DNA of 64,000 nucleotides from positions 682,001 to 746,000 of the forward strand of contig JAGMWG010000017.1 of NCBI GenBank assembly GCA_020744225.1, given 5' to 3'. A program made the position numbers and the translations under genes. This document shows positions 19,937 through 31,588 of this stretch, one piece after another; position 1 is the stretch's first letter; every line of letters begins with the position of its first letter. This DNA is from Paraphoma chrysanthemicola (Eukaryota; Ascomycota; Dothideomycetes; Pleosporales; Phaeosphaeriaceae). Under the pieces are notes generated by a model. The model was not told the origin of the DNA. It ran no database searches and worked only from the letters and a program-made list of their open reading frames with translations.

Positions 19937-20639
19937 TGTGGAGTGGGTTGGTAGGGGCGGTGGACGAGTGGTGATGGGATTGAAGGGGGATGTGGATTGA
20001 AATGGGATGGAATAAAGATTTGGTAGGTATTGAAGTGCGGATATACTATTCCGGTCCATGTCAGGGCAAGGTGCCGAAGCTGTGCGGGGTAGGAAATGGG
20101 TTTGTTTTTGGTGTATTACATGGTTTACGGCGAGCAGCTCTGTTGCTCTTGGATATGGTCGCGTGTTGTGTTGTTGTATAATCGTGGTGTTCCTGCTTGA
20201 TAGTCGGCGCTAATGGGGGACCTTTTGTCGTTGAGCACTAACATTAGTTGTGAGCATCCACAACAGTCATTAATGGTATGAGAAGAGGCACGGTCTTATT
20301 AAGTTCTGTGCATTACTTATAAGCGTTCTCGTACCCTCCGGGCGCCTACCCATATGCATGTCATGCACGCAACTTTTGCCCAAACTCCGAGCTTGTGAAG
20401 CAAATGTGAATAGAATGAAAGATCCCGGGAGACCAAATGCGCACCAAATCTCCGTCGTGCGACGTACATGGACGTCACTAGATCAGTGGCCGGTCGCCTT
20501 GCTCGTTCGAAACACGACATAACCTCGAAATGACGTGATCCGTTGCGAGACTGTATATGTAGCTGCTGGACTCATCGTGTGCTCTCTTTGAGAACTATAA
20601 TCAACGTCAGCCTGACTATAATAGACAGCAGTATCATGT
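19937..20639. other. Intergenic, 0.7 kb
   Basis: Promoter of the SDR gene and 3' flank of TAF14. Apart from the in-frame extension discussed for the SDR gene, no coding signal seen. Confidence 0.55.
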
Positions 20640-21552
20640 CTATAACTCGGTCTTCGAAGCTGTGAAGTCCCACAGCATCTTGACCAATGAGTCAGGCAGC
20701 GTGTAGAGGTCGACGTGGAATTCGCCATCTGCCACATGTCAGCACCATCATAGAGGAAATCGTAGACTTGTACCCACTCTCGACATCGTTCTTGGTATAG
20801 GTCTCGCTCGTCTTGTTGTCATGCACCATAGTCACGACGTGGAGCAAATCGTCCTCGCTCAACTTTTGTAGGCCATCGGCGAGCTTCTCCATATCCACGG
20901 CCTTGTCTCGTCGGTTCTTCTTCTTGGCTGCATCCTTGCCGCGTACGCCATTGGCATCAGCAGCTCCAGACTCCTGGAGAAGCGCGAGTAGTTCTGGCTT
21001 CGGGTTTCGGAATGTCTATCGCTTCATGTCAGCGATGGGCAATCGTCTTGCACGCCAGGGCGCACTCACAACTTGGTGCTTGGCCTCGTAGCGTTCGGAT
21101 TGGAAGTTCAGATCATGGTCAAGAGAGTGATCGCCGCCCTTGCCCACCGCCGTGAGCACGATGCTCATGTCGAACTCTCCCCAGCCCTTCTCCTCGATGC
21201 GGAACGGCGGCTTCTTGAACACTGCGCTGTTGTTAGCATACCCTCCGTACACCAAGGCATTGTTTCGCGCACGTACCCTGCTTGTTCTTCTCGAACGAGG
21301 GATGTAGATTGTAGGTGGCCTTTTCGAAGACGTTCGGCATGACCTCGTTGCCCTGGTCATCCAGCAGCCAGATCTCGATGCTCCATGTTCGCATAGGGAA
21401 ACCTTCAACAGGCGACGGCTCTGCACTATCGAAACAATCAGCAAGTGTGCACTGGGACGCGCCAGGTGCGCCGGCGCATGCGACGGCGCGTCATTTACCT
21501 ACATAGGCTTCTGGTGGGTGATGAGCTTGACCCATCGCTTAATGTCGGGCAT
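20640..21552 (-). CDS. TAF14: YEATS-domain protein TAF14 (transcription factor/chromatin remodeller subunit), 225 aa
   Basis: Five exons: 21552-21503, 21425-21277, 21221-21070, 21015-20778 and 20728-20640, all phases consistent. The YEATS domain covers about residues 5-130: MPDIKRWVKLITHQKP, GFPMRTWSIEIWLLD, FEKATYNLHPSFEKNKQ, PPFRIEEKGWGEFDM, and DLNFQSERYEAKHQV. The WGEFDM block and the aromatic LHPSF loop form the acyl-lysine pocket in this family. A basic linker (KKKNRRDKAVDMEKLADGL) leads to the C-terminal ET-like module ending NGEFHVDLYTLPDSLVKMLW, which in yeast Taf14 binds short hydrophobic motifs of partner proteins. Taf14 is shared by TFIID, TFIIF, INO80, SWI/SNF and NuA3. The match along the whole length makes this call very secure; Yaf9 and Sas5 lack this C-terminal module. 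Confidence 0.96.
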
Positions 21553-22065
21553 CTTGCTAGTGTGTACTGCGGGTGTAATTGTTGATTATGGTGGCAGCGG
21601 TGAGGCGGAGGAGCAGTGCGGATTGCGCGTGGTCGAGCGTTGATGTTCGCGTGGAGAGGCTGGGTCGCGACTGCTTCAGGCGGATTTGGTGGGGCGGCGG
21701 ATCGGGATATTTAAAGCTCTTGGCAAACGGCGGGAGAGCTGCAGGGTACAGCTTGATGCGGTACCTGTAATACGAGCGACATTGCGCCGCGGTGAAGGTG
21801 AGATTGCTTTCAGCACTTGATGGTCAAGCTTGCTGTGTGAGACAGACACGCCAAGCATGCAAACAGCACAAGTCTCTTTGTATGAGCGCAAGTTAGGGGA
21901 TGCCATTGGCCGCAGCCAGGCCAGTTTAGTTACTATCTAGTATGTGCAGGGTATGGGTTTCGTTCTATCGCCGTGATATGATACCGTCCCAGAATGTCAA
22001 CGCTGTCATGCGAACATGCTTTTCCTTCCATCGTATACCTGTAGACCCGAATACGCAGCGACCAT
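21553..22065. other. Intergenic, promoter of TAF14
   Basis: Lies between two minus-strand genes. GC-rich with no recognisable gene. Confidence 0.6.
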
Positions 22066-22989
22066 TTACTGCTCCGACTTGCCGAACAAGGCCTCGTTCT
22101 CTTGCTGGGCCTTGATGAATGCCTCCTTGAAAGCGTTGGCGTCTAATGAATGTAAGCTTATGAGTGTCAATGGTCAAGTGGAGGACATACTCTCGCTGTT
22201 GGCGAAACGAATAGCCAAAGTCTGCGCCTCAGGCTCGCCCTCGCTGACATCGGCGGCGGCGTTCCAGACCCAACTGCGGTCGCTGCCTACGTTGGGGGAG
22301 AGTTTCATATCCGGAACAACTGCACGATTCTTAGTGTTTGCCACAAAATGTCCCATGTGTTTGTCGTACCATAGTGGTTGGCGCAGACCTTGAGTGTCTT
22401 GTCGCGGCGCATGACGAGACGAGTCTTGCCATTCTCCTTGTGCTTCAATAACCGGACGTCACCAGTGCCCCTCTCCTTCCACTCGCGCGATTCCCTGTCA
22501 AACTTAAACAGCTTGGCGCGCATCTTGAAAACTTGCTCCTCGAGCTCTTCGTTGGTCTTGGTGTCGACTTTCTCGGTGAGATGGACAACGGGCGCGAAAT
22601 CGACATCGGGCTCCTCGTTCTCGGGGTTCTCATCCTGCGTCGTGTCAGCGTGCACATATGGCGAGCAGGCGAACATCACATACAGCCTCTGGCTTCTTGG
22701 TGGCGCCCGAGGGCTCGTCGGCGTCATCTGCCTCCTCCTTCTTCACCTTCGCTGGGCCGCCACCAAACATGGAGAAGACGTTGTCCTTGACTGCGGCAGC
22801 GGCAGACGACGCCGCCTCTGTTGCCTTCTCGGTGATGGGCTTATCATCTTTTGACTCCGTCTTATCGGCTGTGTCTGGCTTGTTGGCAGCAATGTCGGTG
22901 GTGACCTTGGCGGTCTCGTCCTTAACGAGCGTCGCCCCAGGGTTGGCGACCTGGTCGGCAGCGGGGTCTGGTTTAGCAACGTCAGACAT
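22066..22989 (-). CDS. YRB1: Ran-binding protein 1 (RanBP1/Yrb1), 258 aa
   Basis: Exons 22989-22684, 22634-22370, 22319-22191 and 22142-22066 with introns of 48-50 nt. The N-terminal 100 residues are acidic/Ala/Lys-rich and disordered. The RanBD (about 105-240) is complete: VDFAPVVHLTEKVDTKTNEE, FKMRAKLFKFDRESREWKER, GTGDVRLLKHKENGKTRLVM, RRDKTLKVCANHYVVPDMKL, NVGSDRSWVWNAAADVSEGE, and TLAIRFANSENANAFKEAF. RanBP1 binds Ran-GTP, stimulates RanGAP and releases cargo from importins and exportins at the cytoplasmic face of the pore. The protein ends shortly after the domain, and I do not see a distinct leucine-rich export signal. Confidence 0.97.
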
Positions 22990-23571
22990 GTTGTCGGCTG
23001 TGAGAAATATGTGTGATCAGGCTAGAAGAGTCTGTAGGTCGAGCAGAAGAATGTCGTGCAGGTTGTAGGCGGGTGTAGCGGTCTGTGTTTGCAAGCTTAG
23101 ATTTTGGCGTTGTGAGGTGGAAACCGATTGAGGGGCACGCTCGAGAAAAGCACGCTAACGGACACGCTAGCAGGGGCTGCACGCTCACTCGCTGCCTACG
23201 ACTGCCTTGCCGTCGCCTACTTGGGTGCCATTGCCCTTTATGGTCGACACACTCAAGATGACCATCACTTTATTCCACGGAGCGTGTGCTGAAGGTTAAT
23301 CTACTTGTTCGTTCCTACTATGTTATGTAATTGACTCCAGCGTCTCTGCTGCTGCTCATCTGCGAGATGACGGCGTGCAAAATGGTCCTCCAAATACTAC
23401 TCCCAAAGACTATATCCCATGTTCCTGCTCTTTCCTGGGTATAAGACACCCCTTGTCAATACAACTCCTGAAGGCTGTTCTACCTCCAATCCGAACATGA
23501 AACCAAACGCCATCCATGACCAAGAGAAGTTGCGCCGACTACGCGGCCTTGACAGTCCCCCACAAACATAT
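22990..23571. other. Intergenic, promoter of RanBP1
   Basis: Lies between the RanBP1 start and the 3' end of the next minus-strand gene. No gene seen. Confidence 0.55.
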
Positions 23572-25824
23572 TCAGTTACGGACTTTAGAGCAGGCCCAGC
23601 TCTGCGTGCCGTCTTTGCTCCGTCCTGACAATCCTGTTGCCATTTCCAGTTTGCACCTCATACGAAGAGCGTTGAGACGGGCTCTTAGCATGGGTGAGGA
23701 CGTCCGGACAGGTGCGGTAGCCCTCTGCAGACCCGACCATGCTACTCCTGGAATATCTCTGGCCATTCTTGTCTGCATACCTAGCCGACTGATCATCTTC
23801 TCGGTTGCACTACCGAAATCAGATGTAATATCCTTGCCGAGCTTTTTTGCTTCCCGTCCCCAGATCCTAGCAACCATCTCGGCACTAGCTAATTTTGCTA
23901 GTACCTCGCCCTTGGTCCTGGATGAGGCCTCGAGTACCCTGACTTGTGTTGCGTGCAGTGCTGATCTGGTTGTATCGAACAACTGTGCAAATGTTGACCT
24001 GTTATGTCCCAGAACGATCTCGAAAGACTGCTGTAGCAGTGGTTTCGAGTAGCTTGCGATAGTCACATCGAAAGTGCCGTATGGGTGTTGTTGATCTAGA
24101 TAAACAACGTAGACGCCACTGATGGTTCGGTTGTAATGTATTGGCACAAGTTTGGACGCACGAGTAACCTCGATTTGAAGCTGAGGTTTCTTGCGGGCGG
24201 TCAGGATGTCCTTGTGTGGGACCAGCATGAACTCGTGCTCGCTGGTGGCCTTAATTTCATAACTGATGCTCTTCTTGCTCTTGGCCTTGCCTTGTTTCGG
24301 CGTCTTTGGTTGTGGTGGCATGACCGTGAGATCTCTTGGTATGAGCTTAAGAGAAGGCGATGCTGGTGAGGCAGTGGGTGCTGAAGTCACCGCAAGCGAG
24401 GCTGTGGAGGAGCAGTACTCATGCTCAGGTACTAGAGCCGGTGGTGCAATCCTGTTGCTTGACACCAATTCGGAGAACATGGGCATGAGGACAGGGCCGA
24501 ACAAGTAAGTCGAGATCATCCCTGTCAGAAGCATCAATAGAATGAGCACCTGTCTTGGTGCACGCGGCGTTGCTCCCAGCTTCTTGTTTGGTGCTCGACT
24601 TAGATCACCAGAACGGGAGGCTCGCGTCTTAGTTTGCGCCGCTGCCCGCATGTGAGGGCTGATAGCGGCCAAATGCCTGTTCACCTGTGAAGGCTCGAGT
24701 TCAGAGAATGTCCAGTAGTCCAGCTCAAGTAGCTCAATGAACTCGTAATCAGATTCTGGGTCATTTCGACCTTCCACGCAAATACTCAGGCTTCTTGAAT
24801 TGTACGAATGGCTTCCATGATGGTACTGCCGGGCCGATATCAGGTCAAGATACGGGATGTTCTCACGGTCAAACACTTCATGCGCAGTAGCGAATTCTTT
24901 AGTTCGCACGTTCGGCTCAGAAGAATGACAGAAGATGGCAAGGTCTGGTCGGAGTTCCGAGGGCGACGTACGACCTGACTCGAAAGTGAGGTAGGTGTCT
25001 TCGTCAACACTGATCGCAATGCGTGCTCGTTCTCCATCTTCGGAGAGGACCTTGATGCTAGCAGATCGATCTCTGAGAATGACGGGGCCATAAGGCTCTA
25101 ATTGGCCTGAGACCATGTGTGACCTAGAGGTGCTCTGAGAAGAGGTGAGAGCCGCAATGATTTTCTTGATAACAGCGTCCTCGTCATACGAAGAGATGCT
25201 TCCAATGAACAAGATCCTGTACGAATCTGGCGTAGGAATCGAATGCTGTGACATGGCTGCTTTGACGACCAGCCTTACCTGTGACCACTGGTATTTATCG
25301 ATGATCCTGTAGGTCTGGCCCCGCTCGTCAGGGAAGCTTCTTATGACTTTGGACCCAGAAATCACGCCGGCCTCGTCTGCAGCGCCCTCTTCGAGCCTGA
25401 TTCTGCTAGACAGCCCACTGTCTCTCGCGTAAGCTGGGACCTCGGTCATTATGCTATCACCCGTGCTGTGTATTGACCGTGTGTCATTGTGGTCTTCGGA
25501 GGCTTCGGCAGGCAGCGAAGGAGTGCTATGCTGCACTTCGGAGGCACGAGCATCGTAGTCATCATCGTCGTCGCTGAAGCTAGAGGCATCGTCGGGGGTG
25601 CACCCGTCAGTCGACGCTATGGATTCAGTGTGACCCTCGTCGTCTGATGTCTCGAGGAACTCAAAGGTGCTGTCGTCAAGCGCGCTGCCGGCCTCTTCGG
25701 GCAGCCGGCGAGAGGTAGACCTCATGATTAGCGTGTCAAGATCGAGCCTCGTCAATGAGTGATTGATGTGCACGGGCGGGTACTTGAAGTCGGGTGAGGG
25801 CGGGTTAGAACAGCTGGAAGGCAT
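23572..25824 (-). CDS. Large single-TM hypothetical protein, 750 aa
   Basis: Intronless ORF with a clear ATG. The N-terminal 150 residues are acidic and Ser-rich, with a conserved-looking stretch (DDSTFEFLETSDDEGHTESI) and an Asp run. Residues 165-380 look folded (YRILFIGSISSYDEDAVIKK, then LRPDLAIFCHSSEP), reminiscent of an alpha/beta fold but without a motif I can name. One transmembrane helix lies at about 425-449 (VLILLMLLTGMISTYLFGPV). The luminal or outer part includes a beta-rich segment (NRTISGVYVVYLDQQHPYGT) and a helical C-terminus. The layout suggests a Pezizomycotina-specific membrane protein, possibly of ER or nuclear envelope. No function assigned. Confidence 0.82.
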   Translation of the reverse strand: MPSSCSNPPSPDFKYPPVHINHSLTRLDLDTLIMRSTSRRLPEEAGSALDDSTFEFLETSDDEGHTESIASTDGCTPDDASSFSDDDDDYDARASEVQHSTPSLPAEASEDHNDTRSIHSTGDSIMTEVPAYARDSGLSSRIRLEEGAADEAGVISGSKVIRSFPDERGQTYRIIDKYQWSQVRLVVKAAMSQHSIPTPDSYRILFIGSISSYDEDAVIKKIIAALTSSQSTSRSHMVSGQLEPYGPVILRDRSASIKVLSEDGERARIAISVDEDTYLTFESGRTSPSELRPDLAIFCHSSEPNVRTKEFATAHEVFDRENIPYLDLISARQYHHGSHSYNSRSLSICVEGRNDPESDYEFIELLELDYWTFSELEPSQVNRHLAAISPHMRAAAQTKTRASRSGDLSRAPNKKLGATPRAPRQVLILLMLLTGMISTYLFGPVLMPMFSELVSSNRIAPPALVPEHEYCSSTASLAVTSAPTASPASPSLKLIPRDLTVMPPQPKTPKQGKAKSKKSISYEIKATSEHEFMLVPHKDILTARKKPQLQIEVTRASKLVPIHYNRTISGVYVVYLDQQHPYGTFDVTIASYSKPLLQQSFEIVLGHNRSTFAQLFDTTRSALHATQVRVLEASSRTKGEVLAKLASAEMVARIWGREAKKLGKDITSDFGSATEKMISRLGMQTRMARDIPGVAWSGLQRATAPVRTSSPMLRARLNALRMRCKLEMATGLSGRSKDGTQSWACSKVRN

Positions 25825-26531
25825 GTCAGTATGGAGCCATGTAAGTGAGAGTGAGAGGAAGAGAAAGCATCAAAGTGCACTCTTTGGAGGCGGGGAGGCT
25901 CGAGCAAGTGCACGGGAGTTGGAGGGGGCAGCGCTGCCTGGACGCTAGTGATGCAGCGCCCTGCCGGGGAATGGGAAGGGATGACGCGGGGAAACTGTTA
26001 CACGTTACCTTTGAGGACGCCGTGAAGATCAGGTTGCTGCCCAAGTCGGTGTCAGTGTAAAGCTGGTGTATGAAGACGACACAGCAACAGTGACTTGTCG
26101 TGGCGCGCAGGTGCAGGTGACAAGGGCTGAGTGGTGGTGCAGCTCAAGGTGCTGGCCCTGGTGGGGGTAAGCCCCGCAAGTACGATTGGGCGCCGGGGCG
26201 AGATAACGCACCTCGCATGAAACACACAAACAACAAATACACGTGAGACAAGTGGATAGTCAAACGCTGAGAGTTGTGAGAGACGACACAGTCACACTAC
26301 TGGCTTTGGAATCTGGGAAGAGGCGGGTAGTATCAAGGAGTTGTGGCAGAGCACGTTGAAGGGGGGTGGTGGAGTAGCCCTGTTGCCTGCCTGGAATGGT
26401 AGACTATCTTAGCGGCCGATCCTAGCGCACTTCACGCCATCACCACCTGGACGCTTGGTCCTTGTCTGGTAACGCTAACCTAACCGCTGAGCATCACTTC
26501 CTACCTGCCTGACGAGCTGAGAGTGGACGAG
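25825..26531. other. Intergenic, 0.7 kb
   Basis: Promoter of the single-TM gene and 3' flank of the second HET gene. Nothing recognisable. Confidence 0.55.
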
Positions 26532-28977
26532 TTATCCCAGAACCAGACTAATATTTTCCAAGTCCTGTGCCAACCAGACCTCCGCATTAACACGACCCAA
26601 AGCCTTTCGGTACGCGATGCCGTTGTTCCACTCGACCCAAAGGACGTTGAAGAATTCATACTTCTCTGTCGAATGCGGACGCTCCTCTAGGTCCCACTCG
26701 TGTATCTCTTCATTTTTGCTTGAATTATAAGCATAGCCTTTCGATATTGCAACCAGTTCGATGGGCGGTCCAACACTGAACGTTGCGAACAGTTGTTCAT
26801 CATGAAGCTTGAGCGCACCCGCCCACATGCCATCTCCATCTAGCAAAGAAACGAGTGTCGGATCCTTTTCATACATGTACTCTGTCTGGATGTATCCGCC
26901 AAGATGTAGCCACGTGCGCTGCGTCTGACACGAAAGAAATCTGGCAGTGGAGTATTGTAATGATGGGCCATCGGCATTATTCAGTGGAATTGGATACCAG
27001 AATTCCCAGTCCTCATCCGCTTCATGTGTGTAATGCCATTTGGGGATCTCGTCTTCTTCAGGCGTTGCATGCCACTGGAACAGGACTGAATCTGTTCTCT
27101 CATTGCGTGTCCATCCGGGCGGTGTCTCAGTCTCGTGGTTCAGATACGCATCTCGAAACTCGTACCATGTGCTGTGGAGAGATGTTCCCGGTCCGTCTTT
27201 ATATTCGTGACTGCGCCATTCCACCAAAGGAATGACTCTCTCAGTCTGAAAGCAGTTTCCCTGCAGCCTCGGGCTAAACTCAATGTAATCCATAGCCTTT
27301 ACCCAACTATTACTGTCCAGCTTTCCCTTCCACCCTACCCAGCTCCAGCTAGGAAGAGAGTCTGGATCGAGGTCTGCGTCTTTTGGTCTACGGCGTACTA
27401 AGCTCTCATTGCGTCCAGCCTGCCACAACAATGCAGCATCCAGGAACATCACCGGAAGACCACACAAGAACCCGCCCTGGAAATTGTATTGGAGCGCTAA
27501 CATCGGCGCCTCAAATGCTTTGAAGATGTCCTCGTTATACGTCAGGTCCTTCTGGTTATACGCGATAATGAGCTCGAGCAGTCCCAGAAGGTCCGGAAAC
27601 GGGCTGTAGAACATCAGCCTTGCGTCGTCAATTGTGTTTTCAATCACCCGTCCTCGCGACTTCTCGACAGTTTTCCTTCCCCTTTTCGTGTCCGTTTCGA
27701 TAACGTCTTCTCTCCACCTCGCACACTCGCAATCCCAACCCACAATCTCCTGTCCAAATACCAATCTTCTCGACGAGAAAAAGTGCTCCTGCAGTGTCCA
27801 TGCGCGATGCCACCACCGCGACTCATCGACTTTCGCCCCTGCTCTTTGAATAATCTGCATTCCATCCCCAACATCTAACACACGCTGCTGGAAGCCTCTT
27901 AGTGGACCACATGTCCCTCTCAACCCATCCAGACCAGCATCCGCATGTTCTCCACCAGCAGCAACAATCGTAAACTTCGACCTCGCATATATCCCGCCCA
28001 TGTTCCTAATCTCCGCATCTTTGCCGGCCTCGTCATCTTGCACAATACACAGTGCGTCAATCCAGATATACCTCTCCCCAAGTATCCTGACTACCTCCAT
28101 CGCATGCTTGATCGTTTTGGGAAGTACGATCTCGTTCCCCTGCGTAAGCGTATTCTTCACATACAGCTTTTCAACGTTCTCTTTCATGCTCTTGAAAAAT
28201 GGCTGAATACCCCAGACATAACTCAGCGTAATATACTCCATATCTGCATGTGCTTCGACCAAACACATGTCCAGCACGTCAACTAGCCGCGCAGGATACA
28301 CGACCCCAAGTCGTTCAATGAGATGTTGCTGAGAACATGCCTCCCCATGTCCATCAACACACATCCTGACCCAGCGTCGCATGATGTCTACATCAATCCA
28401 TTCAGACTCGATAACCCGCCCCAAGCCCATTTTCCCAGGCATACCGTCGCGCTTGACGAGTTCGAGATCGCGGACCCAAAAATAGGGACCCAAGGCATTG
28501 ACATTGAATTTCGAGCGTGAGGTGTCCCGCATCAAGTCTATGCGTTTGCACATGATCTCCTTGGAATCTCCAGCGTGTGCGCCGTCTTCAATGGTCGCGG
28601 CATCGTCAACGTCAGAAACAGTCCCAGCATCTGAATCGTCTTCAAATCGTTCATCCCGTTCAATACATGAGGCGAGAACAGCCCTAAGGCAGCCCTCATG
28701 CCGAGCTATATTAGTTGATGCCGGTAGTTCCACGGTAGTGTATGAACCCTGCTCGTCGTCGTGGAGAAGGAATGAGAGTATGCTTTTGCAATCTGTGCAT
28801 TTCGTCGTCTAGATGTTGATATGTTAGATCGTATATGCATGATGTTACTTGAGGTCTTACTCGTGAGGCATCTTCGTACGGGACTATAGTGTCTAGGTCG
28901 AAGTCCTTGGGCTCCGGGGTTGAGGGTCTTTGGATCAATTGTCGACTTTCGTCTACGGGAACATGGTGCGACGTCAT
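26532..28977 (-). CDS. HET-domain protein with N-terminal CxxC, 797 aa
   Basis: Exons 28977-28861 and 28808-26532; the 52-nt intron is phase 0. Splicing creates KCTDCKSILSFLL at residues 42-54, a CxxC segment common before the HET domain in this subgroup. An acidic linker follows (FEDDSDAGTVSDVDD). HET blocks: YITLSYVWGIQ (about 231-241), YIWIDALCIVQDD (285-297), MGGIYARSKFTIVAAGGEHA and WHRAWTLQEHFFSSRRLVFG. The C-terminal half (from about 430) includes LPSWSWVGWKGKLD, typical for large HET proteins. The gene looks intact, and it differs in length and subgroup from the HET gene at 16.5 kb, so the two are not recent duplicates. Expected role: allorecognition or cell-death signalling. Confidence 0.93.
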
Positions 28978-29279
28978 TTCAGGATCTTGTCAGTTTATTT
29001 GTGACAATCCAGAAGGTATTGCTTGTCACAAGGCTGAGGTGCAACCTGGGTAAGTGGTCCGTGTGGTGGGGGCTGAGGAAGATTGCCAAGGTACATTCTG
29101 ATCATCATTATGCGCAGCCCAGTATATATGATCATGAGCTCTTTGAGCCCTAACACTGATAGTCGAACCAAATCCTATACAATGCAACCGTCCATCACGC
29201 CATTCCAAGGGGTATATGCCTATGCTCCGACGCTATGCTCGCTAGAATCATTCATACACGTAAGTCAAGGAAATAGTCA
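28978..29279. other. Intergenic, promoter of the second HET gene
   Basis: About 300 nt between two minus-strand genes; nothing else seen. Confidence 0.6.
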
Positions 29280-30916
29280 TCATAGGCCGAACGGGCTGGG
29301 TGATGCCCAACCACCGGCGACTTCCACCCACTCAGCTAGGCAAGATCCTTCCTTGCCTTCCACGTCCGCGATATCGGTGTCGCATTTGCAGCGGCAGCCA
29401 ACACCATGTTCTTTCACTGGATCCGGCGTGGCCCAGTACTTGTCTTCTTCTAGTCGTTCCTTCTCGTTTCGGGTAGTCATCTCCAAATACGGCTCCCTGG
29501 CCAGTTGTCGCGCGGGTGCGTTGGCCGGACAATGCTGGATGGTTGTGTGCCGATACCCAAAGTCACGGAAGTAGTGAACATCGCTGGGACCGAGAAGGAC
29601 GCCAGCTGCGAGTGAGTGAATTGGTGCGTCGCCCCAACGTTCCATCCAGAAGCCACCACTGCGGTCCATAAGTTCGAAAAAGTCGTTGTACTCCTTGCTC
29701 CGGAACCAATCGAGCCTGGCAATCTCAAAGTTGCTCCAGAAATGACACATATTGTATGTTTCACCCTCCATATTCTCTGGATCGATCTCCGGCAGTTCTG
29801 CCATGGCGGGTTCTGGCTCCAAGATTTGTTGCTGGGCTTTCTTCTTATACTTCGGGTCGGTTTTGGGTATCTTCTCGTCCTCTTCTTTCTGTTTTTCCAC
29901 GAACATCTCCCATAAGCCCTTCGATTTAAGCTTGTTCATCCTTTTGTAGGCGGAGGCATATCGCCAGATGTTCGGGACAGTCTCTCGCAACTCCTTCACA
30001 GCTATGGTGAAGCCGTATGTTTTGTTGTGCCGCTCCATGTGGATGAACGGGTCGTATGTGATGTCGCAAAAGTACTTGATCTCCGGCTCGAGCCGCCAGT
30101 ACCAGTCGTATTTTCGCAGCAGCTCGTGCTGGTAGAATTTGCTACGCGAGTCAGCCTGGCCAAAATCACAAACTTCTGATCTCTTACCCTGAATAGAAGC
30201 GACACATGTGGTGATAGCTTTCCATGCCGCCGTACATGACTGCGCTATCCCCCTGCTTGGCAATGCCTTCTTTCGCGACTGCAGGATCCACCCAGTCCGG
30301 GAAGCCCCAATGCTCAGGTGGTATCTGACCCCACTCCACCGGCGAACTGGTATAGTTCATGACAGTTTCCTTGAATGTATCGTTGAACACCCCATCATTC
30401 AAGAAGACGTAGGGGTAGTGAAACCATCGGTTGAAATGTCTCTCGATCGATTTGATGGACTGTATTACGCCGTCCAGCTCTTTATTGCGTGCCAGTACAA
30501 CGAAAGCGGCGTTCGCTCGGGGCGCGTTCACTTGCGGTTCAAGACATCCAGTGGCAAATACCTTGTCGTGCCGTTCGCTAATCTTCCTGTAAGTGTGTCA
30601 GTGTCATGCGCCGTGAAAAGAGGTAGGTTGAGATATACCGTATTGATGGAGGAGTACCCGCGGGCATGTTCGCCAGACCACTTACGTCCGGTGATCTCCA
30701 AAAGAGCGTTAAGATCAGGCCTAAGACTAGCAGTGGGAAGAGGAGAACCAGAGCCAATGGCAAGGATATGGTCGAGTCGCCCGTCAACCGTACGCGGCGC
30801 TGAAAGAAACCCGCTGGCACTTTGCCTTTCTCTGCGCGCCGGGGCGCATCTTTCTTTTTTTCTGTACTGTCCGCAGTGGGCTGTAGTCTCCTCGTGGCAT
30901 CCTGAGGGCGCTCCAT
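29280..30916 (-). CDS. GT15 alpha-1,2-mannosyltransferase (KRE2/MNT1/KTR family), 512 aa
   Basis: Exons 30916-30639, 30586-30188 and 30141-29280; introns of 52 and 46 nt. A type II membrane topology is visible: basic cytoplasmic tail, then the anchor helix LALVLLFPLLVLGLILTLFW (about 55-76). The luminal GT15 domain starts at PRANAAFVVLARNKEL and includes HFNRWFHYPYVFLND, YHHMCRFYSGKFYQHELL and YDWYWRLEPEIKYFCDI. The family motif YNMCHFWSNFEI, which contains the conserved Glu, is present, followed by SGGFWMERWGDAPIHSLA and YRHTTIQHCP. It transfers mannose from GDP-Man to O- or N-linked glycans in the Golgi. Odd features: a Lys/Glu/Pro-rich insertion of about 40 residues just before YNMCHFW, and a Cys-rich tail (GCRCKCDTD). 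It cannot be assigned to KRE2, KTR1 or KTR4 without a tree. Confidence 0.95.
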
Positions 30917-31588
30917 TGGATATCTTGGGAACTCGCAAATCGAGTGGTTGCTGCCAATGGCAGACCCTCCGCTGCGTGCTCTGGAAGAACTTTATTGCGT
31001 GCGCGACGCAAGGCGGATATAAGGTGAAGCGTAGTGGAGAATGTAAGGCGGCCCGCGGGGAAGGCTTGACGGAGGTGGATCGGTAGCGAGTAGCGAGGAG
31101 TGAACCAGCGCGGGCCGGGAAGGCGCAGCGACTGTGAATGTCTCTGACGCTAGCGTGAAGGGAGTGAAGGAGCGGGTTGTCAAGGAGGTCGCCTTGCGCC
31201 GGGCTGGTGGAGCGTTTGGATGAAGAAAGAGTGTGGAGCTAGCTCACAGCAGATGTGTCGAAGTCGCGCGTGTATACATCGGGGAAGCGGCAGACGCCAA
31301 GAGCGCGCAGAACGGCAGCAACGACCAGACAAACCAAGCTGTCACCTCCGTGACGCCTACTCGACGCGTCAAATCACTGCAATGACACTCGCAAGCAGCA
31401 AAATCCTTGACATTCATGGTGGATGTTGACACGTGCGTCATCGGAGTTAGCGGCCAAGATCTCCTGCATCAGAGCCGCACGATCTCCCGGCAAATCACTG
31501 TTGATCTAGCGCTGTGGAACCTTGGCTGCCAGCCTCGCACGAATCTACATCTCACCTGACCGCCAACATCCAGTTGACCCTCGTCAAG
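30917..31588. other. Divergent promoter region, 0.67 kb
   Basis: Lies between the GT15 gene (minus) and the DUF4604 gene (plus); both promoters must be here. No coding signal seen. Confidence 0.6.

Noticed and set aside
19937..20059. 41-codon N-terminal extension of the SDR
   Set aside because: In frame and starting with ATG, but Pro/Ser/Thr-rich and unlike SDR N-termini. MSFAHRVIAITGAASGIG is the normal family start.
30208..31086. 292-codon plus-strand ORF opposite the GT15 mannosyltransferase
   Set aside because: It is antisense to a securely identified, spliced gene; its composition is random (many Cys, Arg, Ser) and it has no recognisable domain.
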